DNA from: an uncultured bacterium
Lineage (GTDB): Bacteria > Bacillota_I > Bacilli_A > RF39 > UBA660
NCBI GenBank assembly: GCA_946560065.1
Contig: CAMNUE010000002.1
Coordinates: forward strand, 1 to 64,000
DNA length: 64,000 bases
Direction: 5' to 3'
Position numbers and translations under genes: made by a program. Of this stretch, positions 7,554-15,987 are shown piece after piece. The notes beneath the pieces were generated by a model. It ran no database searches and was not told where the DNA came from. It saw only the letters and a program-made list of their open reading frames with translations. How positions within the stretch are numbered: position 1 is the stretch's first letter; each line of letters starts with the position of its first letter.

Positions 7554-7955
7554 TTGAGCAAGTATTGTTAACATACGAATAAAGAATTTTCCATTTGCAT
7601 TTCCTGTATTGATTTCTTCAGCAACACTTTCTAAATCACAATGATATTCTTCTAAAAGAGTACAAATCGTTTCTAAATCTTTAATAGACCTAGTTAATCT
7701 ATCAAGTTTATATACAATAATTTTATTGATTTTTCCATCTTTCATATCTTGTATCATTTCTTGAAACTTTGGTCGATTTGTATTTTTTGCTGAAACTCCT
7801 TCTTCACGATATACTTTATATATTTTATAGCCTTTAAATTCACATAGTTTTCGTAATCTATCTTCTTGTTCATCCAAACTATGCCCAAATCTACTTTGAT
7901 CCTCTGTTGAAACACGAGGGTATAGACCACAAATGATTTCGTTTTCTTCTTTCAA
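7473..7955 (-). pseudogene. Truncated large serine recombinase (N-terminal half only)
   Basis: About 160 aa from a TTG at 7955 with AAAGGA upstream; the track's longer start at 8033 runs through a terminator hairpin. It has the full resolvase catalytic domain (LYPRVSTEDQ serine motif; the KLDRLTRS and LAQLEIERTSERTKFG motifs). It stops after KKGHVPRA. In the intact paralogue at 12828 the matching position continues [12 protein letters not shown], and more than 400 residues are missing here. The break coincides with the end of the incoming element, so the gene was split by that integration. The C-terminal part should lie left of the window. Confidence 0.88.
7474..7500. other. Right attachment junction of the relaxase element
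   Basis: The minus strand matches recombinase coding sequence up to the codons for GHVP (ggtcacgttcct). It then diverges into the 3' end of the plus-strand recombinase. The paralogue continues with GTAAGAAAG at the same point. The crossover therefore lies within or just beyond this short segment. The exact core dinucleotide cannot be fixed without the left junction. Confidence 0.7.
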
Positions 7956-7984
7956 TTTATCACGTTCCTTTCTATTATTTTTTA

Positions 7985-8019
7985 AAACAAAAAACACAAG
8001 AGAGATTTTTCCCTTGTGT
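7985..8019 (-). terminator. Terminator or attenuator before truncated recombinase
   Basis: On the minus strand ACACAAG (8019-8013) pairs with CTTGTGT (8000-7994), followed by TTTTTTG. It lies between the four promoter-like units (8061-8613) and the TTG start at 7955. Transcripts from those units must pass it to express the recombinase, which suggests attenuation. Confidence 0.7.
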
Positions 8020-8060
8020 AAGATAACTAACAATATATTTTTAGTTATTTAGTACATTGT

Positions 8061-8143
8061 TGATAGAATTATCTTCTATCATATACTATTTTACTTAAAA
8101 GTAGTTGAAAAGTCAGTAGTGAATTTAGTTGTGTTTTTAGTTG
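8061..8143 (-). promoter_or_regulatory. Phased-repeat promoter unit 1 (GTTG, 12-bp period)
   Basis: A 21-nt inverted repeat at 8061-8081 has perfect 8-bp arms TGATAGAA/TTCTATCA. On the minus strand a -10 TAAAAT (8093-8088) ends 6 nt before it, placing the predicted start at the repeat's first base. Plus-strand words GTTG, GTAG, GTTG, GTTG begin at 8104, 8116, 8128 and 8140, exactly 12 bp apart. No -35 hexamer is seen. This unit is nearest the recombinase. Confidence 0.6.
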
Positions 8144-8221
8144 TATTAAATTTTCACTATTTCCTTATTTCATAAGGGATAGAAAAGAAAATAAACTAAT
8201 TAAAAACCAATATAAATTTTT

Positions 8222-8303
8222 CGATAGAATTTTTATCTATCGTACCCAGTTTATCACTAGACATAAGTAAAGTCTAGGTAAAAAATGGGTAAATTTTGAG
8301 TAA
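8222..8303 (-). promoter_or_regulatory. Phased-repeat promoter unit 2 (GTAA, 11-bp period)
   Basis: A 21-nt inverted repeat at 8222-8242 has 7-bp arms CGATAGA/TCTATCG. An extended -10 TGaTAAACT on the minus strand (8256-8248) ends 5 nt before it. Plus-strand GTAA begins at 8267, 8278, 8289 and 8300, exactly 11 bp apart. CTAGAC/GTCTAG also forms an inverted pair at 8257-8277. The first repeat begins 14 nt beyond the -10, as in unit 3. Confidence 0.65.
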
Positions 8304-8338
8304 TTTTTGGGAAGAATTAAAGAAGTGAAAATACTCTT

Positions 8339-8454
8339 GTATTGATTTTTATCCAATACTTTATCATAGTATCATTTACTTCTTGCAATGTCTAGGCAAA
8401 AAAGATGCAAATTTCTTGCAAAATTGTTGCAAAAAGTATGCAAAAAAGTTGCAA
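8339..8454 (-). promoter_or_regulatory. Phased-repeat promoter unit 3 (GCAA x7, 11-bp period)
   Basis: A 21-nt inverted repeat at 8339-8359 has arms GTATTG/CAATAC. An extended -10 TGaTACTAT (minus strand, 8374-8366) ends 6 nt before it. GCAA begins at 8385, 8396, 8407, 8418, 8429, 8440 and 8451: seven copies with exact 11-bp spacing, separated by non-conserved A/T. This is the clearest unit. The repeats run through the region where a -35 box would sit. Confidence 0.7.
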
Positions 8455-8462
8455 TTCTATAA

Positions 8463-8613
8463 GTATCGATAAATTTTCAATACAATAACATAGTATCATT
8501 AGTATTAGTCTAATTACAATACAAAAAGTAGTATAAATTTAATACAATTTCTAGTATAAAATTAGTATAAAAATAGTACATTTTCAGTATAAATTAAATC
8601 TAATTTTAATACA
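8463..8613 (-). promoter_or_regulatory. Phased-repeat promoter unit 4 (GTAT/ATAC, 11-12-bp period)
   Basis: A 21-nt inverted repeat at 8463-8483 (arms GTATCG/CAATAC, one mismatch) is preceded on the minus strand by the same extended -10 as unit 3, TGaTACTAT (8498-8490), again 6 nt away. Words GTCT, ATAC or GTAT/GTAC begin at about 8508, 8519, 8531, 8542, 8554, 8565, 8576 and 8587, mostly 11 bp apart, with one more ATAC at 8609. The upstream end overlaps the stop of the gene at 8606. Confidence 0.6.
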
Positions 8614-8899
8614 TTTTATTCATTGTATTTAATAAACTAATATATTTAGTTAAAGATATAATCGCATTATCACTAGGTAGATATATTTTATCTTTATTAT
8701 CATAAAGTAGAGCGATAAGAGTATTCTTTTTATTACTAACGATTATCTTATATGGTTCTTGAACACTTAAATTCGTTTTATCAAATTTAATCAAATGCCC
8801 ATCTATAAACTCAACTTCTAAGTTTCCCATACTAACTTTCATTTTTAGTTTCTTTTTAATTTCACAAGGAAATTCTAGATTTTCTATGGTCGTTTTCAT
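8606..8899 (-). CDS. Small protein paired with serine recombinase
   Basis: 97 aa starting MKTTIENLEFPCEIKKKL. It is mostly predicted beta strands (NLEVEFIDGHLIKFD, then EPYKIIVSNKKNTLIALLYDN) with a short C-terminal helix. It resembles the 90-aa protein at 14729-15001 in length, helical start, an 'EP' turn at the same place and a D-x-x-Y motif near the end, although identity is low. Both lie directly upstream of a large serine recombinase on the same strand, so they are candidate partners (directionality factor or regulator). It is preceded by the leader RNA at 8928-9063. Confidence 0.6.
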   Translation of the reverse strand: MKTTIENLEFPCEIKKKLKMKVSMGNLEVEFIDGHLIKFDKTNLSVQEPYKIIVSNKKNTLIALLYDNKDKIYLPSDNAIISLTKYISLLNTMNKMY

Positions 8900-8927
8900 A
8901 AAATTTCATCAACTCCTTTAAACAATG

Positions 8928-9063
8928 AAAAAAGCCCATAATATCAAATATTATGAACTTTATTTATAGTAAATCGCTTAAAAGTGCGACTTTTAACCTC
9001 AATGGTGCGTGAGTAAACCACGTTTGAAAATTCACATTAAGGTTAATTTCTAAATCCATTGTA
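8928..9063 (-). ncRNA. Structured 5' leader with attenuator, upstream of 8606 gene
   Basis: On the minus strand a -10 TACAAT (9063-9058) starts a leader. A 12-bp stem (9046-9035 with 9004-8993, one G-U) encloses a CGTG/CACG hairpin (9022-9008). Then comes AAAAGT/ACTTTT with a 3-nt loop (8994-8980). Last is a terminator CATAATAT/ATATTATG with T-run (8955-8928), 29 nt before the ATG at 8899. The layout resembles a riboswitch or other attenuated leader. No known aptamer consensus is recognisable. Confidence 0.55.
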
Positions 9064-9092
9064 ACATCTTTTATATAGCTTTGCACCTTTTA

Positions 9093-9641
9093 TTATTTTA
9101 TTTTATCTTTTTTATCAATATATCTAATTATTTCATCAACTATGTCATTAATATTTTCTGATTCTGTATTTATTCTAATTGCATTATCATAATTTTGTTC
9201 TAAAAAATGTAAATTATAATCTAAATAAGAAATTATATCCGTATAATCTCGATTTTTATCATTTCTAATTCTTGATTTTATTGTTTCTTTACTGGCTGTT
9301 AATATAATGTGTATAAGATTCTTTTCTTTATTTACAAAGTAATCAAATAATTGTTCTTTACATATTTTATCTGTCAATGCCATATCAATAATAATATATT
9401 TTTTTGTATTATGTTTTATTATTTCTATAATATGTTCTTTAAAGTATTTATTAAATTTCTTATTGTTTTGTGGATAACAACCACCACCTGAATCAAATAT
9501 ATGAGGATTTTTCTTATGAAATTCATCGGATGAAATGATACTGCAATTATGACTTTCCAATTTCTCTTTTAACTTATCAATAGTAGTTGTTTTTCCTACA
9601 CCATATGTTCCATTTATCCAAATAATCATTTTATTAAACAC
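9093..9641 (-). CDS. TmrB-like P-loop ATPase/kinase
   Basis: 182 aa. The N-terminus IIWINGTYGVGKTTTIDKL contains a Walker A (GTYGVGKT) in the arrangement of Bacillus TmrB, the ATP-binding tunicamycin-resistance protein. Further TmrB-like points are the central hydrophobic IIIDMALTDK strand and LTASKETIKSRIR, with the Arg pair expected of a nucleotide-kinase lid. The length is near TmrB. The substrate is unknown, and other small AAA/kinase-like resistance proteins look similar. It is accessory cargo, 6 nt downstream of the OB-fold gene. A broken 5' copy of the same gene lies at 10384-10422. Confidence 0.65.
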   Translation of the reverse strand: MFNKMIIWINGTYGVGKTTTIDKLKEKLESHNCSIISSDEFHKKNPHIFDSGGGCYPQNNKKFNKYFKEHIIEIIKHNTKKYIIIDMALTDKICKEQLFDYFVNKEKNLIHIILTASKETIKSRIRNDKNRDYTDIISYLDYNLHFLEQNYDNAIRINTESENINDIVDEIIRYIDKKDKIK

Positions 9642-9647
9642 TCAATT

Positions 9648-10175
9648 CTATTTTATGATTTTACAATCTGACCAAGATCCAGCACTTAAACATTCACCTT
9701 CAAATGTAATTGTATCACCAACATTGATGTTCTTAAGGACTTCCTCTTGATCTTTTTCAAATTCAGCATAGAAAAAAACAATAGTATTATCAACTTTAAG
9801 CTCCATAGTTAATGTTGCACCTCCAGTAAGGTTGAACAATCCATCATTAGATATTGCATTAACTTTTGCTGTAATTCGATACCGATTATTTTTATATGTA
9901 TCGTCTGCTCGCAATTCATTTTCTTTATATGCTTTATATATTTCTGGAAATTCAACGCCTTCTATGTAAGTAACTGTATTCTCTTTATTTTCCTGTATAT
10001 TTTCCTTATTTTTAACTGGTTCTAATGTAATATCAATAATAAAACCAGCTCCACAGACAAAGGATACTGAAATTGCTACTATACACAATACTGTTTTATT
10101 TACTAAACCAAAAATTATTCCAAAAATAATTCCAAGAATAAAACCAAATGCCATTATCCATAAAAATGTAGTCAT
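9648..10175 (-). CDS. Membrane-anchored OB-fold (tRNA_anti-like) protein
   Basis: 175 aa. Two hydrophobic helices at the N-terminus (FLWIMAFGFILGIIFGIIFG and VLCIVAISVSFVCGAGFII) are followed by a polar linker and a domain of about 100 residues (ENELRADDTYKNNRYRITAKV to the C-terminus SWSDCKIIK). The domain has the spacing of the tRNA_anti-like OB-fold family found in lipoproteins and membrane proteins of unknown function. AGGTAAT precedes the ATG. Confidence 0.65.
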   Translation of the reverse strand: MTTFLWIMAFGFILGIIFGIIFGLVNKTVLCIVAISVSFVCGAGFIIDITLEPVKNKENIQENKENTVTYIEGVEFPEIYKAYKENELRADDTYKNNRYRITAKVNAISNDGLFNLTGGATLTMELKVDNTIVFFYAEFEKDQEEVLKNINVGDTITFEGECLSAGSWSDCKIIK

Positions 10176-10383
10176 ATTTTATTACCTCCAATGCAAAATT
10201 AATACATTTTAATTATCTCATAAAAATAATATTTATCAAGCAAAACAAAATTATTCCAAACTACAAATATAAGAATAATCCTATCTTATAATATTTTTCT
10301 TTTTATTTATATTTGACTTGACTATAGCAACTCTTATTCTTGTATTAATTACTTATTGTACAAAACATTCAATTTTATTACAT

Positions 10384-10422
10384 TTATAAACCACCATAAA
10401 TTCCATTTATCCAGATAATCAC
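10384..10422 (-). pseudogene. Remnant of a second TmrB-like gene start
   Basis: Minus-strand translation from a GTG at 10422 gives VIIWINGIYGGL and then a stop. This matches the intact TmrB-like N-terminus MIIWINGTYGVG. The nucleotide match extends upstream to about 10440 (aatcactatattacgcctca against aatcattttattaaacactca). Only this 5' fragment remains. The rest of the 10176-10505 gap is AT-rich with no other feature seen. Confidence 0.5.
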
Positions 10423-10505
10423 TATATTACGCCTCAATTTACACTCTAAATTGAAAAAAGCAAATTACTATTTTACTCTTTTAATTATATCAAATATTGA
10501 GCTTT

Positions 10506-11198
10506 CTACTTTGAATTTTCGATTGTACTATTAACATTACTATTGTTGCTATTTGTTGTTTCTTCTGCATCACTAGGAGGTAATATAACTAACAACGCCA
10601 TCCATAAAATAACTATAACCCATATAATTACGGTTTTATGCATAGTATATGTTTCATATTTTTGTGTATAATCTGTGATTTTGGGACAAGCCATACATCC
10701 TAATAATATACAAAATAATCCCATTATAACATTTATTATTCCATTTTCATATGAAGTAATTGAACCTATACCAGCTAGCCATAAAAATACTGCTAAAACC
10801 CATTTGAATATTCTCTTTGTTTTATTTATTCCTTTATCAACAACTTCTTTTTGTTTTGCACGTTTTGAGGCTTTTAATTCTTCTTCTGCATCAAGTTTGG
10901 CTTTAACTTTTAATCTTTCCTTTTCGTAAAAATCACTATTTTCCTTTACTTTATTTTTTTCTACATCATTTATTTCTTCTAATTCAGATTGTTGCAATAA
11001 TTCTTTTTCATATTCATCTAATGTTTTAGATTTACTCTTCGAATCTTTTTTTACTTCAATAATATCTTCAGAAACATCATTATTATTTTCAATTTTTAAT
11101 TCAAGTATTTTAGCTTTTTGTTTTTTAAAATCTTCTTCGTTAATAACACCATCATCTAGTAATTGTTTTAATATTTTTACTTCTTCTAATTTATCCAT
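10506..11198 (-). CDS. SHOCT-domain membrane protein
   Basis: 230 aa. The N-terminal SHOCT motif (VKILKQLLDDGVINEEDFKKQKAKIL) is nearly the same as the C-terminal SHOCT of the next gene upstream. A highly charged coiled region spans about residues 40-125. Three hydrophobic segments follow (IFKWVLAVFLWLAGIGSI, IINVIMGLFCILLGCM, VIIWVIVILWMALLVILP), then an Asn/Ser tail. SHOCT is an oligomerisation module. The protein probably works at the membrane with its SPFH neighbour, which ends 10 nt before it. Confidence 0.7.
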   Translation of the reverse strand: MDKLEEVKILKQLLDDGVINEEDFKKQKAKILELKIENNNDVSEDIIEVKKDSKSKSKTLDEYEKELLQQSELEEINDVEKNKVKENSDFYEKERLKVKAKLDAEEELKASKRAKQKEVVDKGINKTKRIFKWVLAVFLWLAGIGSITSYENGIINVIMGLFCILLGCMACPKITDYTQKYETYTMHKTVIIWVIVILWMALLVILPPSDAEETTNSNNSNVNSTIENSK

Positions 11199-11208
11199 AA
11201 AGTACCTC

Positions 11209-12336
11209 CTAATTCAATAACTGTTCTTTAATTGCATCATATTCTTCTTGAGTTAAAGTTCCATCATCTAATAATTGTTTATATTCTCTTAATTTAGTAT
11301 AAGCATCTTTACTCTTTGTTATTGTTGGTTCCTTTATGCTAGTATTTTCTTCAGTCTTTCTTGATTTACTGTCTTTTATTAGTGCTTCTCCACATTCAGA
11401 ACAGAATTTAACTTTTTCACCATTTAATGATCCACAGTTTTGACATCTGATTTTAATTTTGCTAACTGTCTCGCCTATATCATTATTCATTGTCTTAGCA
11501 ATTTGTTTTCCAACTGCAATGCTTGCTCCAAGCCCAGCAACTCCTCCATTTTGATTAGCAGCATCTCTAATTGCTCTTGCAGATTGATATTGAATAAATC
11601 CTTCCATATCTTGACTTGCCATACCAATACCAGATTGTTCATCAATTAATTTTTCTACATTTTCAGGTAGTGAAATATTTTCAATATTAACATTACTAAA
11701 CTTAACTCCAATATCTTTAGCTTTAATATTAGCTTTTAATTGAATTAAGTTTGATAACTTACTATATTGTGTTGCTAAATCAATAATTGGTATATCAATC
11801 TCTCCTAGAACGACACTAAAAGATTCAACTAGATACGAACTTAAATAATCATTTATTTCATCAGTCACAAATTTATGTTGTGTTCCTAAAACTTCTCTTA
11901 CAAATTTTTCAACATCATCTATTTTAAATGCAAATGTTCCAAACGACTTAATTCTTATTACTTTAAATTCTTTGTCCCTTATAATAAGAGGATTTTTTGT
12001 CCACCATCTATTACTAACAAATTGTTTTAAGTTTATAAAATAAAGATCTGCCTTAATTGGTGAATTAAATAAATGTGGAAAAGCCATTAGTGAAGAAAGT
12101 ACAGGAAGATTATTTGTTGTTAATCTATGCGTTCCCTCCTTTAAAATATCTGCAAATTGCCCACCTTTAAAAAATACAGCGGCTTGACTTGGTCTTACAA
12201 TTACTTTTGCACCAGTTTTAATTTCATTATTATTACTATAAGGTCTGCTATATTTAACTACAATGGCTTTACTATTTTCATCAATATGTTCAATAACATC
12301 AACAAATTGATCTTTTATAGCAGTCATTAATCCCAT
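11209..12336 (-). CDS. SPFH-like protein with zinc ribbon and SHOCT tail
   Basis: 375 aa. An N-terminal SPFH/'virion core' (YdjI-like) domain spans about residues 1-260 (RPSQAAVFFKGGQFADILKEG; FINLKQFVSNRWWTKNPL). A zinc ribbon follows (CQNCGSLNGEKVKFCSECGE, about residues 300-320), then a C-terminal SHOCT (LREYKQLLDDGTLTQEEYDAI). YdjI-type proteins form membrane-associated assemblies in the envelope-stress locus of Bacillus. Here it forms a two-gene unit with the SHOCT membrane protein as mobile-region cargo. GGAGGTAATGAT precedes the ATG. Confidence 0.75.
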   Translation of the reverse strand: MGLMTAIKDQFVDVIEHIDENSKAIVVKYSRPYSNNNEIKTGAKVIVRPSQAAVFFKGGQFADILKEGTHRLTTNNLPVLSSLMAFPHLFNSPIKADLYFINLKQFVSNRWWTKNPLIIRDKEFKVIRIKSFGTFAFKIDDVEKFVREVLGTQHKFVTDEINDYLSSYLVESFSVVLGEIDIPIIDLATQYSKLSNLIQLKANIKAKDIGVKFSNVNIENISLPENVEKLIDEQSGIGMASQDMEGFIQYQSARAIRDAANQNGGVAGLGASIAVGKQIAKTMNNDIGETVSKIKIRCQNCGSLNGEKVKFCSECGEALIKDSKSRKTEENTSIKEPTITKSKDAYTKLREYKQLLDDGTLTQEEYDAIKEQLLN

Positions 12337-12582
12337 ATCATTACCTCCAGACTAAAGAAAATATTTATATTCAATTAATTATATCACATATTTGTATTAT
12401 TAATTAGTAAAAAAATAATATCTTATATTTTCACATGTAATAGTAGTTAAATTATATAAATAATTATAATACTTTCTATATTTTTTTTAAAGCGAATATG
12501 TACCTTTTCTTTTAAAAAATCTGATTATTTTTTTCATTATTTATGTACCAAAAGTCGAGTAACATTTAAGCAGGATAAGAAT

Positions 12583-12718
12583 GTATGACAAAAACTCGCC
12601 AGTGGCGAGTTTACAAGGGTTTTCGTGTCTGACATTTTTATTTTTGTATGACAATTGTAAGACATAAAATTATGTAAAAAATAGCGATTTTGCCTAATTT
12701 TGCCTATTTGTATGACAA
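12583..12718. repeat. Spaced direct repeats and a palindrome between cargo and recombinase
   Basis: GTATGACAA occurs at 12583, 12646 and 12710, spaced 63 and 64 bp. A related TGTAAGACA sits 11 bp after the second copy, and TGCCTA recurs 10 bp apart at 12691 and 12701. A perfect hairpin with 9-bp arms AAACTCGCC/GGCGAGTTT lies at 12592-12612. These may be attachment or regulatory sites for the recombinase ending at 12828. The rest of the 12337-12827 gap is AT-rich with no gene seen. Confidence 0.5.
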
Positions 12719-12762
12719 ATGTTATAACATTTTAACTCTTTTTATACCTTAAAAAAGCCCAA

Positions 12763-12817
12763 TTTGTACCAAGATTTAATTTTTTTTAATAGCTTATTTA
12801 ACTATTGTTGGTACAAA
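12763..12817. repeat. 10-bp inverted repeat at 3' end of recombinase
   Basis: TTTGTACCAA (12763-12772) and TTGGTACAAA (12808-12817) are perfect inverted copies with a 35-nt AT-rich centre, immediately beyond the recombinase stop. The related word ATGTACC also occurs near 12499, 12543 and 12820. This is a plausible recombinase-binding or attachment region. The central T-run would also allow weak termination. Confidence 0.45.
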
Positions 12818-12827
12818 GTTATGTACC

Positions 12828-14615
<1,788 letters not shown>

Positions 14616-14728
14616 TTATTTCCTCCTTTTCAAGAATTTAAGCATTTTACCATATTTTACTACCTATACTTTAAATTACAATAAACTAAATCAGCATAAT
14701 TTCGCTTTTTTTTGTATTCAATTTGTAT

Positions 14729-15001
14729 TTAAAATGTACACTTGATAAAATGTTCTAATTCTTTTAAAGGAATAGACCTACTTAAATCGTTAATATAAAC
14801 ATCTTCACACTCATTAAAGAAAAGATAAGTAATTCCTTTTATTTCAAGAGTATGTGGCTCTATATAGGCAATATTAGTATTTGTTAAACTAATAATACTA
14901 CCATTTTTTATCTTTGCTTTAATATTATTAAACTTAAGCAAGCTATTAATTTTCTTTTTTAATACCTCATCAATTTCCAATTTTTCTTTTACTATTTGCA
15001 T
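14729..15001 (-). CDS. Small protein paired with serine recombinase
   Basis: 90 aa starting MQIVKEKLEIDEVLKKKI. The layout matches that of the 8606 protein: a charged N-terminal helix, beta strands (KAKIKNGSIISLTNTNIAYIEPHTLEIKG), then a D-x-Y motif and a short helix. It is followed on the same strand by the recombinase at 12828. AAAGGAG precedes the ATG. The role is unknown. The repeated pairing suggests a recombination directionality factor or regulator, which is inference only. Confidence 0.6.
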   Translation of the reverse strand: MQIVKEKLEIDEVLKKKINSLLKFNNIKAKIKNGSIISLTNTNIAYIEPHTLEIKGITYLFFNECEDVYINDLSRSIPLKELEHFIKCTF

Positions 15002-15066
15002 AATTAATCAAACTCCTTTCAAAACAAACAAAAAAGATTAACCGAAATTAACCTTTATATTTTGAA

Positions 15067-15084
15067 AGTCGAATTAGTTCGACT
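15067..15084 (-). terminator. Weak terminator after tRNA-Thr
   Basis: A perfect 7-bp hairpin AGTCGAA/TTCGACT (15067-15073/15078-15084) lies 11 nt beyond the CCA end of the tRNA on the minus strand, with TTTC next. The U-run is short, so it may serve in processing or as weak termination. Confidence 0.45.
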
Positions 15085-15094
15085 AATTTCCCTA

Positions 15095-15170
<76 letters not shown>

Positions 15171-15174
15171 AATA

Positions 15175-15262
15175 TGGTGCTTCCATCCGGACTTGAACCG
15201 GAACTCTATCGCTAGAAGCAGATTTTGAGTCTGCCGCGTCTACCAATTCCGCCATGGAAGCA
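15175..15262 (-). tRNA. tRNA-Leu (anticodon CAA)
   Basis: The minus strand reads TGCTTCCATGGCGGAATTGG... and ends GGAAGCACCA. It has a long variable arm typical of class II tRNA, anticodon stem GCAGA/TCTGC, and loop CTCAAAA giving anticodon CAA. The T-loop GGTTCAAGTCC and the encoded CCA are intact. Confidence 0.93.
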
Positions 15263-15396
15263 AGGTACAAATTGATTATACCATACATTTATTCAAAAGC
15301 AAGGACAAAAAACAAAATAAATTTCAAAATATTCACTTTGTTTACTTTGATTATCACCTTCCGAATTTCTAATACATAAAAATATTTAACTTAACT

Positions 15397-15987
15397 TTAG
15401 ACTTCATCCTCTGCTTCATTCTTTTCTGTATATTTAGAAGTGTATAAATCAGAATTATCATCATCCTCTTCATTAACCTCTTCAATAATATCTTCTATTT
15501 TAGGTAAATCTTCTATTGAAGAAAGACAAAAATAATCTAAAAATTCATGAGTTGTTTCATAAAGAATTGGTCTACCCGGCAATTCACTTCTTCCGCTTTC
15601 CTTTATAAAACCTTTCGCCACTAATTTTCTAAGTAAAGATGTAGTGCCTACCCCTCTTATAGTATCAATTTGAACTCTAGTAATTGGTTCATTATAAGCA
15701 ATAATAGCTAAAGTCTCAAGAGCCGCTTGACTCAAAACATTAGACTCAGGATTCTCAATTAATTTTTGATAATAATCCTTATGTTCAAACTTCGTAGTTA
15801 ACTTAAATCTATTTCCTAAAAAATCTATTCTAAGACCACGACTTTCATCTTCATAATCTTTTTTCAATTCTCTAATTAAATCTTTCGCAGTATCTTCATC
15901 AATTCCTAATACATCAGTCATTTGATCTATTGTTAAACCATCTTCACCTACAACAAATAATAATCCTTCTAGTACAGCCTTATTCAC
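15397..15987 (-). CDS. scpB: Segregation and condensation protein B
   Basis: 196 aa from the GTG at 15987 (MNKAVLEGLLFVVGEDGLT), with GAGGTGG six bases upstream. The track's longer start lies inside scpA. ScpB is the winged-helix subunit that dimerises and binds ScpA in the Smc-ScpAB condensin. Typical motifs are SQAALETLAIIAYNEPITRVQIDTIRG and the later GRPILYETTHEFLDYF. The acidic tail is variable in the family. It overlaps scpA by 8 nt. Confidence 0.95.
   Translation of the reverse strand: MNKAVLEGLLFVVGEDGLTIDQMTDVLGIDEDTAKDLIRELKKDYEDESRGLRIDFLGNRFKLTTKFEHKDYYQKLIENPESNVLSQAALETLAIIAYNEPITRVQIDTIRGVGTTSLLRKLVAKGFIKESGRSELPGRPILYETTHEFLDYFCLSSIEDLPKIEDIIEEVNEEDDDNSDLYTSKYTEKNEAEDEV

Noticed and set aside
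7955-8033. Longer start of the truncated recombinase (track start at 8033)
   Set aside because: The extension runs through a terminator hairpin and lacks a ribosome site. TTG at 7955 has AAAGGA upstream.
8385-8455. CRISPR array from the GCAA repeats
   Set aside because: Repeat words are only 4-6 bp with 11-bp spacing and no cas genes are near. It does not resemble repeat-spacer structure.
8061-8613. Plasmid-type replication iterons
   Set aside because: Iterons normally share one word. Here the word differs per unit, and -10 boxes and inverted repeats recur at fixed distances, so promoters fit better. An origin function is not fully excluded.
10675-10929. Plus-strand ORF of 84 aa
   Set aside because: Antisense shadow of the SHOCT membrane gene; no ribosome site or family likeness.
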